Assembly (NCBI GenBank): GCA_951813085.1
Contig: OX638348.1
Coordinates: 3,419,627 to 3,483,626 of the forward strand
Direction of reading: 5' to 3'
Source: an uncultured Opitutaceae bacterium
GTDB lineage: Bacteria > Verrucomicrobiota > Verrucomicrobiia > Opitutales > Opitutaceae
Length of the DNA: 64,000 bases
Under the pieces are notes generated by a model. The model was not told where the DNA came from. It ran no database searches and saw only the letters and a program-made list of their open reading frames with translations. Below, in pieces: positions 9,597 through 20,200 of this stretch (within the stretch, counting starts at the first letter, position 1; each line of letters begins with the position of its first letter). A program made the position numbers and the translations under genes.

Positions 9597-10079
9597 TTAT
9601 TTTCCCTCGGAGTAGAAATTCTTTACTCGAGAGAGAATAAAGAACGCGATAGCCGCTCCTAAGAACAATCCTAGGGCGCCTCTAGCATAGAGCGCATTAG
9701 AGTAGTAGCCAATGTATTCCATCAAGAAGTCGCCACCATTCACAACCCCAGCGACCGTCAGGAAAACCCATCCCAAAAAACCTGATATGCGGCCGATCAC
9801 ACATTGAGGAATAAACGCGAAACACCCCACGCCAATCCCAAGATAAATACCGAAACACCGAGAGCAGATCGCCATGCTCGTCCCTGAAACAATCAAGCAA
9901 CGATCGCTCTTCTGATGACAAAGATGCGAGAATAGACCTCGTCCCCATTCCCAATGGGTCAAATTGATCACGATCAAAGCTAACGATAGAGCAAGCGCGA
10001 GCGCACCTCCGATCATCGCGTATCTCCTAACCTCTCGAATGCGAGCCAAGTCAACTATCGTATCAGGATACTTATTCAC
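9597..10079 (-). CDS. DUF2085 family membrane protein
   Basis: A 160-residue inner-membrane protein with about four helices (near 20-42, 68-90, 95-118 and 130-150). Between the first two lies the hallmark of DUF2085: a CHQK stretch followed by an Arg/Cys-containing segment and CSRCFGIYLG, conserved Cys and His residues that could bind metal or a haem-like group; the actual role of the family is unknown. It lies 30 bases after miaA and 52 bases before another membrane gene, so probably part of the same transcript. Start at 10079 gives a natural N-terminus. Confidence 0.8.
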   Translation of the reverse strand: MNKYPDTIVDLARIREVRRYAMIGGALALALSLALIVINLTHWEWGRGLFSHLCHQKSDRCLIVSGTSMAICSRCFGIYLGIGVGCFAFIPQCVIGRISGFLGWVFLTVAGVVNGGDFLMEYIGYYSNALYARGALGLFLGAAIAFFILSRVKNFYSEGK

Positions 10080-10109
10080 TCAATCAACCTCTTTGAATCG
10101 AACCAATCG

Positions 10110-11039
10110 CTAGCCGAACAGCGTTCCAATTTCAGCCGATTCGCTCTCGCTTATATTCAATCGATTTCCAGTCGAAAGCTGGCTTCGGAACCAGGTTCTT
10201 TGTTTCTTGGCCAATCGCTTCGTATTGAAAATAATACTACTCACAAGTTCATCGCGACCCAGTCCTCGATCAAGATATTCCAGCGTTTCTCTATATCCGA
10301 TCGCGCCCACGGCGCTCGGATTAACCTCAAAGCCCTTCTCCCTCAATCGATTGACTTCGTCGATCAATCCAGCTTCGAGCATCAATTCGACACGGGTTTC
10401 GATTCTAGCGTCAAGCTCTTCCCTGTTACGCTCGAGCACAACCAGCTGCTTGGGGGCAAGTGTGAGAGCGTTCGTTTGCTCTGCAAGCGCTTCTTTCAAT
10501 TCCTTCAGGGACTTTCCTGTCTCGAGACATCGCTCGAGCGCTTTGAGAACGCGCCTTGGATTCTGTGTATCCACGCTCTCCTCATAATCTTCATCCAAGT
10601 CGGCCAATGCGGCGATCATTCCCTCCAGGCCTTCCTCCCGATAGATCGAAGCGACTCGTTCCTGCGTTGCATCGCTAACGGAAACATCGTCGACCACGGG
10701 CTCGAAGAAGGCCTTCAAGTAAAATCCGCTCCCCCCAGTCACCAATACCCGTTTACCTCGATTCTGGATCGCTTTCACGGCACATATCGCTAACTGTACG
10801 TACTCCCCAATATCCATGCCCACCATCGGTTCACGAATATCAATCAAATGGTGACGGACCCGCGTCTGCTCAGAAGTTGTAGGTTTCGCGGTTCCAATAT
10901 CCATTCCTCGGTAAAAGAGCAGAGAATCGCATGAGACAATTTCCGCATCGTTCGCCTCCGCCCAGCGAAGCGCCCACTCGGTCTTGCCCACCGCCGTGCA
11001 ACCGGTCAGCACGAATAGGGTCTCTTCTGAAGCATTCAA
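10110..11039 (-). CDS. miaA: tRNA dimethylallyltransferase MiaA
   Basis: Adds an isopentenyl group to A37 of tRNAs that read codons starting with U. The 309-residue protein opens with the P-loop LTGCTAVGKTEWAL (about 10-23), then the CDSLLFYRGMDIGTAKP stretch that binds the tRNA base and substrate, HHLIDIREP, and VTGGSGFYLKAF. C-terminal helices carry AIGYRE. All catalytic landmarks are present and the frame is clean. First gene of a minus-strand run with two membrane-protein genes; divergent from the LpxH-like gene at 11204. Confidence 0.96.
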   Translation of the reverse strand: MNASEETLFVLTGCTAVGKTEWALRWAEANDAEIVSCDSLLFYRGMDIGTAKPTTSEQTRVRHHLIDIREPMVGMDIGEYVQLAICAVKAIQNRGKRVLVTGGSGFYLKAFFEPVVDDVSVSDATQERVASIYREEGLEGMIAALADLDEDYEESVDTQNPRRVLKALERCLETGKSLKELKEALAEQTNALTLAPKQLVVLERNREELDARIETRVELMLEAGLIDEVNRLREKGFEVNPSAVGAIGYRETLEYLDRGLGRDELVSSIIFNTKRLAKKQRTWFRSQLSTGNRLNISESESAEIGTLFG

Positions 11040-11203
11040 GTTAACAGCCTCGTTGAATTAAGTCCGAATTCCTCCGCGCTTGCATTGGATCCAATTTTCT
11101 CGTTCATTGTTACAATAGCGCAAATACCGCGCAATTTACTCGCTAGCTCAACATTTAGAAGCTCACTAAAAGCGCAATCGGACTTCCGATTTCCTAAAGA
11201 CAA

Positions 11204-12061
11204 ATGAAGAAGCCTCCACGCAAATACAGGACCATCTTCATATCGGACGTTCACTTAGGCACTCAGAATTGCCGCGTCAAAGAGGCCATTCACTTTCTTA
11301 AGAATACACGCTGCGAACGGCTCGTTCTCAATGGCGACATCATCGATGGCTGGCAGCTCAACCATGGTAGCATGTGGACCAAAGAGCACACGAAGTTCAT
11401 TCGGCATATCTTAAAACGAATCGAGAAGAAGAAACTGGATGTGGTGTACTTGCGCGGCAATCACGACGATATATTGAGCCGATTCCTGCCAATGAAATTC
11501 GGCACGCTTTCCATAGTGGAAGACTTCATACATGAATCTCCCTCGGGTCGGTATCTCGTATTGCACGGCGATGTTTTCGACACGATTACAAAGAATTTCG
11601 TCTTCCTCGCCCATCTTGGCGATTGGGGCTACAAGTTTCTGATGTCATTGAACCGCTGGTACAATAAGTACCGTGCGTGGCGCGGGAAAGAATACTATTC
11701 CCTCAGCAAGTCGATCAAAGCGAAGGTCAAGGCAGCCGTAAATTTCGTATCTAGCTTCGAAGAGAAGCTTACCAAGCTAGCGGAAGCGAGGGGATGCACC
11801 GGAGTTATCTGCGGACATATCCACACGCCCGCGGACAAGCAGATGGGTAACCTGCGCTACCTCAATTCCGGCGACTGGGTCGAATCGCTCTCCGCAATCG
11901 TCGAAGACTTCGAGGGGAACTTGGGACTGATCTACTTCAAGGATTTCGTCGAGGAGTACCCGATGAAGAAAGATATCGAAGTCGAGGAATCAGAGCTGGA
12001 AGATGTTCTCGACCTAGCCGCAGCAGGGCTCATTCCATCCGATATTCAGGATCGGGCCTAG
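11204..12061 (+). CDS. LpxH-like UDP-2,3-diacylglucosamine diphosphatase / metallophosphoesterase
   Basis: A calcineurin-type binuclear metallophosphatase of 285 residues. The metal ligands are all visible: FISDVHLG (Asp15, His17), LNGDIIDGW, GNHDD, LHGDVFD and CGHIHTP. This subfamily is usually annotated as the enzyme that cleaves UDP-diacylglucosamine to lipid X in lipid A synthesis, which fits an LPS-bearing outer membrane (an LptF/G gene is at 2718), but the exact substrate is inferred. A central basic region (LNRWYNKYRAWRGKEY, about 147-162) may bind membrane or lipid. An acidic helical C-terminus ends the protein. Frame intact. Confidence 0.8.
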   Translation: MKKPPRKYRTIFISDVHLGTQNCRVKEAIHFLKNTRCERLVLNGDIIDGWQLNHGSMWTKEHTKFIRHILKRIEKKKLDVVYLRGNHDDILSRFLPMKFGTLSIVEDFIHESPSGRYLVLHGDVFDTITKNFVFLAHLGDWGYKFLMSLNRWYNKYRAWRGKEYYSLSKSIKAKVKAAVNFVSSFEEKLTKLAEARGCTGVICGHIHTPADKQMGNLRYLNSGDWVESLSAIVEDFEGNLGLIYFKDFVEEYPMKKDIEVEESELEDVLDLAAAGLIPSDIQDRA

Positions 12062-12146
12062 CCCTTTCCGCGGCGATTGTTACAACAGAAACAATAGGCG
12101 AACTATCTATTGACATTTTTTGATAAGCGACTGACTACAAAGTCCT

Positions 12147-12988
12147 ATGAATTAAGAAGATATCGCCTCCTCTGGGCAAGAATGGGTCGATGGGCTGATC
12201 AATTGGTTGTCCACTGACGGAAAAGACTACGGACTAAAAATACTGCTCGCGCTTGCGATTTTCGTAATCGGGAAGTGGATAGCAGGCGCCATCCGTAACA
12301 AGCTGAAAAACACGATGACGAAGCGCGATGTCGATCCTGCTCTCATATCGTTCGGAACGAGCATCATCTACTACCTCGGTTGTATTAGCTGCAGTCCAGC
12401 AGGTCGGCTTCCAGACGACATCGCTCGTAGCAGTGCTGGGCGCCGCAGGATTGGCGGTAGGTTTGGCGCTGCAAGGTTCTCTTTCCAACTTCGCTTCCGG
12501 CGTGCTCATCATCATGTTTCGCCCCTTCAAGATAGGCGATTTCATTGACGCTGGCGGTCAAGCGGGCGTGGTCCAAGAGATCGGCGTTCTGGTGACTATC
12601 ATGAAGACTCCGGACAACAAGAAGATCATTCAGCCAAACTCCGCTATAATGGCAGGAAGCATCATCAACGTTACGGCGAACGATACCCGACGGGTTGATA
12701 TGAGCGTGGGCGTTAGCTACACCGATGATCTCGACAAGGTTCAGAACATTATCCTCGGACGTGCTCAGCGCAGATGACCGCATCCTCAAGGATCCGGCCC
12801 CACAAGTCGTGGTTTCGGAGCTAGCCGACAGCAGCGTCAATTTTCATGTACGCCCATGGTGCGCCATCGGCGACTACTGGGGAGTCTTTTTCGACTTTCA
12901 GAAAGCGATCAAGCAACGTCTCGACAGCGAAGGCGTATCTATCCCATTCCCGCAACAGGATGTATACATCCATCAAGTAGCGGAATAG
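12147..12988 (+). pseudogene. small-conductance mechanosensitive channel (MscS family), broken in three places
   Basis: The pieces join to one MscS protein: an N-terminal helix (LKILLALAIFVIGKWIAG), the pore helix ([23 protein letters not shown]), the beta domain ([19 protein letters not shown]) and the C-terminal domain ending QDVYIHQVAE. Three lesions separate them. Codon 3 is TAA (12153-12155), where TTA would give a natural MNLEDIA start. About two bases are missing near 12377, consistent with CTCTCG shortened to CTCG. One extra G sits near 12757. With intact sequence this would be an osmotic safety valve in the inner membrane. Three independent lesions make sequencing error unlikely. Confidence 0.86.
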
Positions 12989-13012
12989 CAACCCCACAAC
13001 CCCCTCCTCGCA

Positions 13013-13219
13013 ATGGACAACAAAGTAGTAAAAATCATCCTCGCAATCCTGCTTCCCCCCGTGGGTGCATTTCTACAGGTTGGAGCAACCAAGCACCTAT
13101 GGATCAATATTGCGCTTTGCATTATTACCTTAGGAATTGGCGGTCTGATTCACGCCCTTTGGCTGGTTCTTACCGATCAAAAAGGCTCATTTCCAACACC
13201 CAACTTTTTTTGTATTTAA
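13013..13219 (+). CDS. Pmp3/YqaE family small membrane protein (UPF0057)
   Basis: A 68-residue protein with the two-helix Pmp3 fold: ILAILLPPVGAFLQVG, a short loop, then INIALCIITLGIGGLIHALWL. The proline pair in helix 1 and the conserved Gly and His in helix 2 match the family, which is linked to membrane potential and salt or cold stress in yeast and plants; the bacterial role is less clear. The last four bases overlap the stop of the convergent trpA. The C-terminal NFFCI looks unusual for the family and may be a small extension. Confidence 0.85.
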   Translation: MDNKVVKIILAILLPPVGAFLQVGATKHLWINIALCIITLGIGGLIHALWLVLTDQKGSFPTPNFFCI

Positions 13220-14022
13220 CCTAGCTTTGTTCCCTGTATGAGATCTGTAACCAGCGCTCGCATACGCTTTAGCATTTCATCGCTATCGGACAAATTCTCC
13301 TTGATCGTGTTCACGATCGCGCTTCCGACGACTACGCCATCAGCGAGCTCTGCGACAGACCTCACTTGTTCTTGATTGTGTATTCCAAAACCAACGACAA
13401 GAGGCATCTCAGAATGGCGTTTGATCTTGTTCACCATCTCTTCGAGATCCGAAGCGAGATTGTCCCGAACACCCGTTACGCCTGTCCGCGAAACATAATA
13501 TATGAAGCCAGTCGCATATCGAGCGATGTAGGCGACCCGTGATTCAGGCGTTGTCGGAGCCAGAAGAAAAACGGTCTTCACCCCATGAGCATCGCAGGCT
13601 GCCATATGCTCTTCCGCCTCCTCCGGCGGTAGATCCAGCACCAGCAGCCCGTCAACGCCCGCTTCCTTAGCCTCCGCTACGTAGGCATCCAATCCACCGC
13701 TAAACATCAAATTGTAGTAGGTATAGAAAACGATAGGGATCACGTCATTTTCACGACGGATCGCACGAACAAGATCAAACACGTCTTCACGCTTCGTACC
13801 CGCTTCCAATGCGCGTTGCGCCGCCAGCTGATTCGTCAGTCCATCTGCTAGCGGATCCGAGAACGGCACTCCAATCTCGAGCACGTCTACTCCTGAGTCA
13901 ATGAGCGCGCGGCAAATATCGAGCGAGGTAGCGGGATTCGGATCGCCCGCGCAAACATAGGACACGAACGCGGATCGGTTCGCCGCTTTTGCGCTATCGA
14001 AGGCCTTCTGAATTCGATTCAT
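13216..14022 (-). CDS. trpA: tryptophan synthase alpha subunit
   Basis: Cleaves indole-3-glycerol phosphate to indole and glyceraldehyde-3-phosphate; indole is channelled to TrpB. The 268-residue TIM barrel shows the catalytic Glu in DVLEIGVPFSDPLADG (about 45-60, the Asp of SDPLADG binding indole), the phosphate-binding loops VVGFGI and VVGSAIV near the C-terminus, and the flexible loop YYVSRTGVTGVR. No trpB or other trp gene is adjacent, so the gene is detached from the usual trpBA pair here. Frame intact. It lies just upstream of the tRNA-His island boundary and reads away from it. Confidence 0.96.
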   Translation of the reverse strand: MNRIQKAFDSAKAANRSAFVSYVCAGDPNPATSLDICRALIDSGVDVLEIGVPFSDPLADGLTNQLAAQRALEAGTKREDVFDLVRAIRRENDVIPIVFYTYYNLMFSGGLDAYVAEAKEAGVDGLLVLDLPPEEAEEHMAACDAHGVKTVFLLAPTTPESRVAYIARYATGFIYYVSRTGVTGVRDNLASDLEEMVNKIKRHSEMPLVVGFGIHNQEQVRSVAELADGVVVGSAIVNTIKENLSDSDEMLKRMRALVTDLIQGTKLG

Positions 14023-14193
14023 TGGCCAATGGAACTAGCCTGACGCTGAGGAAGGTCAAGAACTTGACACCACGGCGGACAAAGAGAGCCAAAACCGCCC
14101 AAACCAAAGTCGATGACTGAAGGCCTCGGACGGCAGATGATTGCTCCTCATTTCAGATCACAACGCATCCCTCCCCCTTTCCTTCAAAAAGCG

Positions 14194-14222
14194 TTGACAG
14201 ACCTGACCCTCAGTGGAATTTA
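14194..14222 (+). promoter_or_regulatory. probable promoter of tRNA-His
   Basis: TTGACA at 14194-14199 is a perfect sigma70 -35 box. A weaker AT-rich -10 candidate (AATTTA) follows after 17 bases at 14217-14222. The tRNA starts about 22 bases further on, a usual distance. The -10 match is poor, so the exact element is uncertain. Confidence 0.45.
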
Positions 14223-14243
14223 AGACCCTCCTTTTTTAGGGAT

Positions 14244-14321
14244 GGTGGCTATAGCTCAGTTGGTTAGAGCACCGGTTTGTGGTACCGGGGGTCGCGGGTT
14301 CGAATCCCGTTAGCCACCCCA
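14244..14321 (+). tRNA. tRNA-His (anticodon GTG)
   Basis: A full cloverleaf can be folded. Acceptor arm GTGGCTA (14245-14251) pairs with TAGCCAC (14311-14317), and the extra G at 14244 (G-1, the histidine identity element) faces the discriminator C at 14318. The D arm holds AGCTCAGTTGGTTAGAGC. The anticodon stem CCGGT/ACCGG encloses the loop TTGTGGT, giving anticodon GTG. The T arm contains GGTTCGAATCC. CCA is encoded (14319-14321). The 3' end is the insertion target of the island that follows, and the gene has been rebuilt intact by it. Confidence 0.97.
14304..14321 (+). repeat. att repeat 1 (left), within tRNA-His
   Basis: The 18 bases ATCCCGTTAGCCACCCCA cover the T-arm edge, acceptor 3' strand and CCA of tRNA-His. 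The identical 18-mer recurs at 21626 and a 15-base version at 24052. This is the typical integration core of tyrosine-recombinase elements that restore the tRNA on insertion. Confidence 0.85.
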
Positions 14322-14853
14322 TTATATCTATAAGTTTATTATTTTCAACAACTTATAGATCTATTAGTTAAAGCCTGTTAACTACACTGAGAACAATTGG
14401 TAGCTCACGACTTGATAACTTGACTACCACAAATTCCTTAGCCGCATGATGCATCTTACCGGCAAAGTGGATACCTCTAGACGGGCTAGGAAGGAAATGT
14501 GGGAATTGCAATAGCGCTAAAGGGAGGTATCGGGATGGCGAGCGGATCAAGCTATGCCAATAGCCCCGCCTGCTTGGCTCGATAGACCAAGAATTCTGAT
14601 CAGTGAATCGGAGACTACCATAGCAAGCAGTCAGGGCACCGCAAGCAAGGCCCCACTAGCTAACACTGCTACGGTGCAATACCGCTCCAAGCTTTCAAAT
14701 CTGCTGCTTCAAAGATGCAGGAAAGGCTTCGGTGGCGATTGGTGACGCTATAAGTCTTCCTGCTTTTGCTGGAATTGTAGCGAGATTTATTCAGCGTTGA
14801 GTCTTCTTCACCCTTGAACCAAACTTGGACTCAGACTAGCACTACGAGGTAGT
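14322..14853. other. 532 bases without a convincing gene at the island's left end
   Basis: No frame here has recognisable protein features. An 11-base inverted repeat, ATCTATAAGTT at 14326-14336 and AACTTATAGAT at 14350-14360, lies directly after the tRNA. It could be a terminator-like hairpin or integrase arm-binding sites. A short stretch around 14445-14515 could be a coding remnant but matches nothing I know. The rest probably is island filler and the leader of the KAP-type gene. Confidence 0.5.
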
Positions 14854-15710
14854 ATGGAAAAGGTTGAACAAGGTTTGCTGCGTCTACTCAAAGACAAGGA
14901 CCCAAAGGTTATAGCTATCAAGGGACCGTGGGGGATTGGAAAGACTTACTTCTGGAATAAGTTCGTTGAATCAAAGCGTAGAGAGCTTGCCAGTCCAAAT
15001 ACCTTAGAGGCTTATTCGTATGTGTCCCTATTTGGCCTCAGGGACGCTTTAGATGTCAAACGAGCTGTATTCGCAAAACATCAACGGCTAGAGGGCGATT
15101 GGACCGATGAAAAGACATTCAAGAGGATCGCGCCGTTTCTTAAGAAGAAAGGTGCATGGTTTGGGAATTTTGTTGGGAGTTCGAATGCTCCATACCTTGG
15201 TTCAATTGGCATGTTTAGTGAGCTAATAGAGGAGTCCTGCATCAAGAAATTTTTGATTTGTTTCGATGGCTTGGACAGAAAAGAAGATACGCTTAAAATG
15301 AAGTCCTTTCTCGGACTGGTTAGCTCACTGAAGCTTGAGAAAAACTGCAGAGTAGTAGTCATACTCAATGACGATGTTGTAGAGGGGGAAATGCTGACAG
15401 CTCTGTGTACAAAGAACACAGGGAAAAGGTCTTCGACGCGGAGATTTCGTATAAGCCTACGGTGGACGAGAATCTAAGAAAGGTCTTTGATGACACATAT
15501 TCCCCTGACATGCTCAAGCCTTTCGAAAGCTTAGGCCTGAACAACGTCAGAACGATGATCAGGGCAAGAGAAGCCGTAGACCAGGTTACGGAATTCTCAG
15601 AATACACGGAGATATACGACGAGCTTCGGTCAATGATGATTAAAGGAGCCATAGTGGCCAACTCTTATGCGGACTTGATAAACGTAAAAGAACTGACGAT
15701 GCCTAGGCTC
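14854..15710 (+). pseudogene. KAP-family P-loop NTPase, frameshifted and truncated by an IS
   Basis: The first 180 residues or so show a Walker A motif (GPWGIGKT, about 24-31), a YSYVSLFGL stretch typical of this KAP subgroup, and a Walker B region (FLICFDGLDRKED). After VVVILNDDV the frame slips near 15390, probably one A lost in a GGGGGAAA run; the continuation (SSVYKEHREKVFDAEISYKP) is in the next frame. It runs to 15710, where the IS256 element begins, so the C-terminal half is missing. KAP NTPases are membrane-linked and several act in phage defence; a defence role here is only inferred from the island setting. Confidence 0.75.
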
Positions 15711-17042
15711 GGCGGTGTAAGGATATTTGCGTAAACTTTTTTTACAGATGCTTGGTTATTTGTTGTTTTCTGTGATTCTGTCTCCGAACTCAATGGTAAA
15801 GCGGTTCAGGGCCGCGGTCCCGTTCCTCGCGGGATTGGTCCATTTCCTGGAGATGTTGCGAATCGCCAGGTAGAAGAGCCTGTAGAGCGAGTCCGTGGTC
15901 GGGAAAAGATTACGGTTGCGGCTGATCTTCCTGGACGAGCTGTTGAGGGACTCGCCGGCGCTGGCGGCGCATATGGACCTTGCCGATGTCCTCGGGGCAG
16001 TCGAGGAACGGGGTCGCGCTCTCCCAATGCGCCTCCCAGCTTCTGCCGATCGCGGGGAAGCGCTCGCCGCGCTTGGACCGGAACTGGTCCAGGGCCAGCT
16101 TGGCGGCCTCGGCTGCCGGGGCCTTGCAGAGGCTCCTCAGCTCCGAGGCAGCCTGCCTCTTCTCCTTCCAGCTGACGCGCTTGAGGCTGTTGCGGAGCAT
16201 GCGCGCGATGCGCAGCTGCGCTTTGGCCTTCGGGTAGACCGTCTCGATGGCCTCGGACAGGCCGGACAGGCCGTCCACGCAGCATACCAGGATGCCGGAT
16301 ACGCCCCGGCCCTTCAGCTCGGTGAGGACGTTCAGCCAGAACTTGGAGCCCTCGCTCCGGGAGGACCGCATCCCCAGCGCCTCCCTGCGACCCTCCATCG
16401 CTATCGCCAGGGCCAGGCAGACCGCCCGGTTGGAGACCTCGCCCTCGCTCCGCGCCTTGGCCACGGTCGCGTCGAAGTGGACGATCGGGTACGCCCGCTC
16501 CAGCGGCCGCGCCTGCCGCTGCTCGACCTCCTCGGCCGCCGCCTCGGCGGCGCTGGGGATGAGCATGGGCGAGACCTCCACCTTGTGCATCCCAAGCAGG
16601 CGCTCCTGGACGTCCCGGACCGCCAGGCCCCGAGAGCGCCGGCTCACGACCGCCTCGCCGAAGCCGTCGAAGCGGCGCTGCCTCTTCGGAGCGAGCGCCG
16701 GCTCGAGCTCGCCCTTGCGGTCCCGGGGAACCTCGATCGCAAGCTTCCCGTCGTCGCTGCGAAGCGTCTTGCCGCTGCGCCCGCTGCGGACGTTCCCGCC
16801 ATTGGCCCAGGCATGCTTCCCCGCCCCAGGTGAGCGGTCAGCTCCGCGTCCAGAACCCGGTTCATCAGCCGCTTCTTCAGCTCTGCTAAAAGCCCTTCGG
16901 GACCTACCAGGCCCTCCGGGCCGCTATAGCCGTCGAGAGGCTGGTCGATCAGCTCCTCCTTGATCTCGTCTTCCATTCGATGCTCTCTCTAGCGCTTAAG
17001 AACATCAGTTCGAATCATTTACACAAAAAATTTTACAGGCTC
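15711..17042 (-). mobile_element. IS256-family element, copy 1 (degenerate transposase)
   Basis: About 1.33 kb, visibly GC-rich inside an AT-rich island. On the minus strand the transposase (Mutator type) is readable in pieces: NRVLDAELTAHLGRG near 16890, LAVRDVQERLLGMHKVEVSP, YPIVHFDATVAKARSEGEV, KFWLNVLTELKGRGVSGIL, CCVDGLSG and LKRVSWKEKRQAASELRS. It is split by several frameshifts, so no active enzyme is made. A 9-base tandem duplication (GLSGLSEA instead of GLSEA) is unique to this copy. The two ends share a TGTAA...TTTGTGTAAAT inverted-repeat core. The boundaries come from comparison with copy 2 at 60323; no target duplication is visible. Confidence 0.85.
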
Positions 17043-17235
17043 AATAAATCCCACATTTCCCACATTTTCGTTATACTCACCTATCAATTCTACCAAACTT
17101 CTTGAAACGAAAAAGATGCGTTCAACACTTTTATTCGATTGTACAAGAAAGCTGATCTAAGTCCTACCAACCAAACATACAGTTTCGAACACCCTCCAAA
17201 CAACGGGTGATGAATCCATAAATTAAGAACTCTTC

Positions 17236-20200
17236 ATGGCTGCGCCAATCTCAGTAATTAAGTTGATTGAAACCTTTGGTAATAACTTAGATTTCTACAA
17301 ATCCGATCGATACAATGAGGCTCAACTCCGCCAAGAGTTTCTCGACCCCTTCTTCCGAGAGCTAGGTTGGGACATGGACAATACAGCAGGTCTGGCGCCT
17401 CAATACAGAGATGTAGTTCACGAGGCCTCAATCAAATTAGGCGGCTCTACAAAAGCACCAGATTATGCCTTTTCGATTCACGGCCAGTACAAGTTCTTTT
17501 TGGAGGCCAAGAAACCTGCGGTCAATGTTCGGAGCGACACTGACCCGGCCTACCAACTACGTCGGTACGGATGGTCTGCAAAGTTACCTATCTCAATTTT
17601 GACTGATTTTGAGGAGTTTGCAGTCTATGACTGTCGGAAGCGTCCAAAGAAAGGTGAGCTCGCCTCAAATTCTCGTCTCAATTTTTTCAAATATACGGAC
17701 TACATCGATAAGTGGGAAGAACTGAAATCCACATTTTCTAAGGAAGCGATTCTCAAGGGCTCTTTCGATAGATATGCTGTCGATACCAGGCGACACAGGG
17801 GAACCGAAACAGTCGACGAAGCATTTTTAGATGAGATAGAAAAATGGCGCAATTTGCTCGCTCGAAATTTCGCACTACGCAATCCCACTCTTACTGTTCG
17901 CGATCTTAACTTTGCAGTACAAAAGACTATCGACCGCTTGATCTTTTTGCGAATTTGCGAAGATCGAGGAACTGAGGACTACAAACGCCTGGCGGCTTTG
18001 CTTAGTGAAAAGGGGATCTACAATCGCTTACTTGAGCTATTCAAGCAGGCAGACGCCAGATACAACTCTGGATTATTTCACTTTTTCGACGAGACAGGTC
18101 GTGCAGCACCCGATGGAATCACACCCACACTCAAGCTCGATGATAAGGTCATTAAAGAGATTGTCGCCAAGCTCTACTATCCAGATTCGCCTTACGAATT
18201 TTCGGTACTCCCAACAGATATCCTTGGTCAGGTCTACGAGCAGTTTCTTGGAAAGACGATCTACCTTAACGCCTCCCATCAGGCCAAAATTGAAGAGAAA
18301 TCCGAAATTCGCAAAGCGGGAGGTGTCTACTACACTCCCAGTTATATTGTCGAATACATCGTTCAGAGCACACTTGGGTATTTGCTAAACGGTGACAATT
18401 TAGAGAAACCGAGACCAATCCCAGTTTCTCAAGCTGCCGAAATAAAGGTATTGGATCCAGCCTGTGGCTCTGGTTCTTTCCTCATCGTAGCTTACCAATT
18501 TCTACTGGACTGGCACTTGCACCAATACACCGCTGATCCCAATTGCAATGAGCCGAATGCTGGAAAGATTAAACGGCATTCCAGCGGAAAAAATCCAAAA
18601 ATTTATCAATCACCCGGAGGAGAGTGGAAACTTACAACAGACGAAAGAAAACGTATACTACTCAACAATATACATGGCGTCGATATTGACGCTCAAGCTG
18701 TCGAAGTCACTAAACTTTCCCTTTTGCTTAAGGTAATTGAGGGCGAAACTCAACAAGTACTGCAACGAGATTGGATTCAAGAGCGACAGCGCATTCTCCC
18801 TGACCTTGAGAACAACATTAAATGCGGAAATTCACTGATTAGTCCTAATTTTTACGACAACGAGCAGATGTTGCTGCTCGATGAAGAGATCCAATATCGA
18901 ATTAATGTCTTCGACTGGGAGACAGATTTTCCGAAAATCACGAATCGCGGAGGATTCGACTGCATAATTGGGAATCCACCGTATGTTAGGCAAGAGGCCA
19001 TAAAAGAAAGCAAAGAGTACCTTTCAAAACATTACAAATCTGCATCGGGTACTGCCGACCTATATGTCTATTTTCTTGAAAAAGCCCTCCGGCTCTTGCG
19101 GAAAGACGGTTACGCGTCCTACGTCGTCTCCAGCAGTTTCCTCAAAACAAATTTTGCGAGGTCTTTGCGCCGCACCCTCAAAGAGCATGCAAGCATTCAA
19201 CAACTGACCGATTTTGGGGGCCTGCCAGTATTCACAAATGCTAAAGATACGTACGTTTGTATCCCAGTTTTCCAGAACACCAAACAATCGGATTCTATAA
19301 CGATCCGTAAAGTCAATACACTCGAGCCATCCGAGCGCAACGTTCAGATGAATGCAATTGGCTATACGATTCCACACAAGCGTTTTTCAGATGACGAATG
19401 GACACTTCGTAGCGATTCTGAGGATACACTTTTCAACCGATTAGTGACCAAAAACCCATCATTAAAGGAACACGAATTGAGTTTGTTCTACGGTATAAAA
19501 ACAGGCTTCAATACCGCCTTTCTCCTCTCATCCGAAAAAGCACTCAAATTACAGATTTCAGCAGACAAGCACAGTAAAACATTCCTGCATTCGACTTATG
19601 GAGGTCAAGATATCAGACGCTATCACTTGCGCCCTCGAGACAACTACCTTCTAGTGATCCCTTCGGGATGGACTAAAAAAGTCTACACTTCCACAAACGA
19701 AGCAAAGGCCTGGAAGATGTTTTCTTCCGACAATCCGAATTTGGCGGAACACCTAGGTAATTACAAAGGAAAGTTGAGCGCGCGTTCCGACAAAGGAGAT
19801 TTCTGGTGGGAGTTAAGGCCCTGCGACTATTACGACATACTTGATTCTGAGAAAATAATTTTTCCCGATATTTGCAAGCATCCGCGTTTCTATTTGGATA
19901 CCGAAGGCTCCTACATTTTAAATACCGCCTATGCTATTAATTCTTCGGATCGATATCTACTTGGAATCTTAAACAGCAAACTTTTTTGGTGGCTTATCGC
20001 ACAAATTAGTATCCCGTTCGGTGTGCGAGCGGGAGAATTTCGATATCGATTAATCTATCAATATATGGCGAAGGTTCCAATTCACAAAGTCGATATTGAA
20101 ATTCCTGAAGAAGTAACGAAACACGCTAAAATAGTCGAACTAGTGGAAATAACACTAAGTTTAAACCGAAAAATATTAACCGAAAAAAATCCGGACACCC

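Noticed and set aside
15895-16833. 312-codon plus-strand frame across IS256 copy 1
   Set aside because: Leu/Ala/Arg-rich and GC-driven; the minus strand encodes the transposase pieces.
15711-17042. Target-site duplication around IS256 copy 1
   Set aside because: GGCTC occurs near both ends, but on one side it belongs to the element itself (also present in copy 2), so it is not evidence of duplication.
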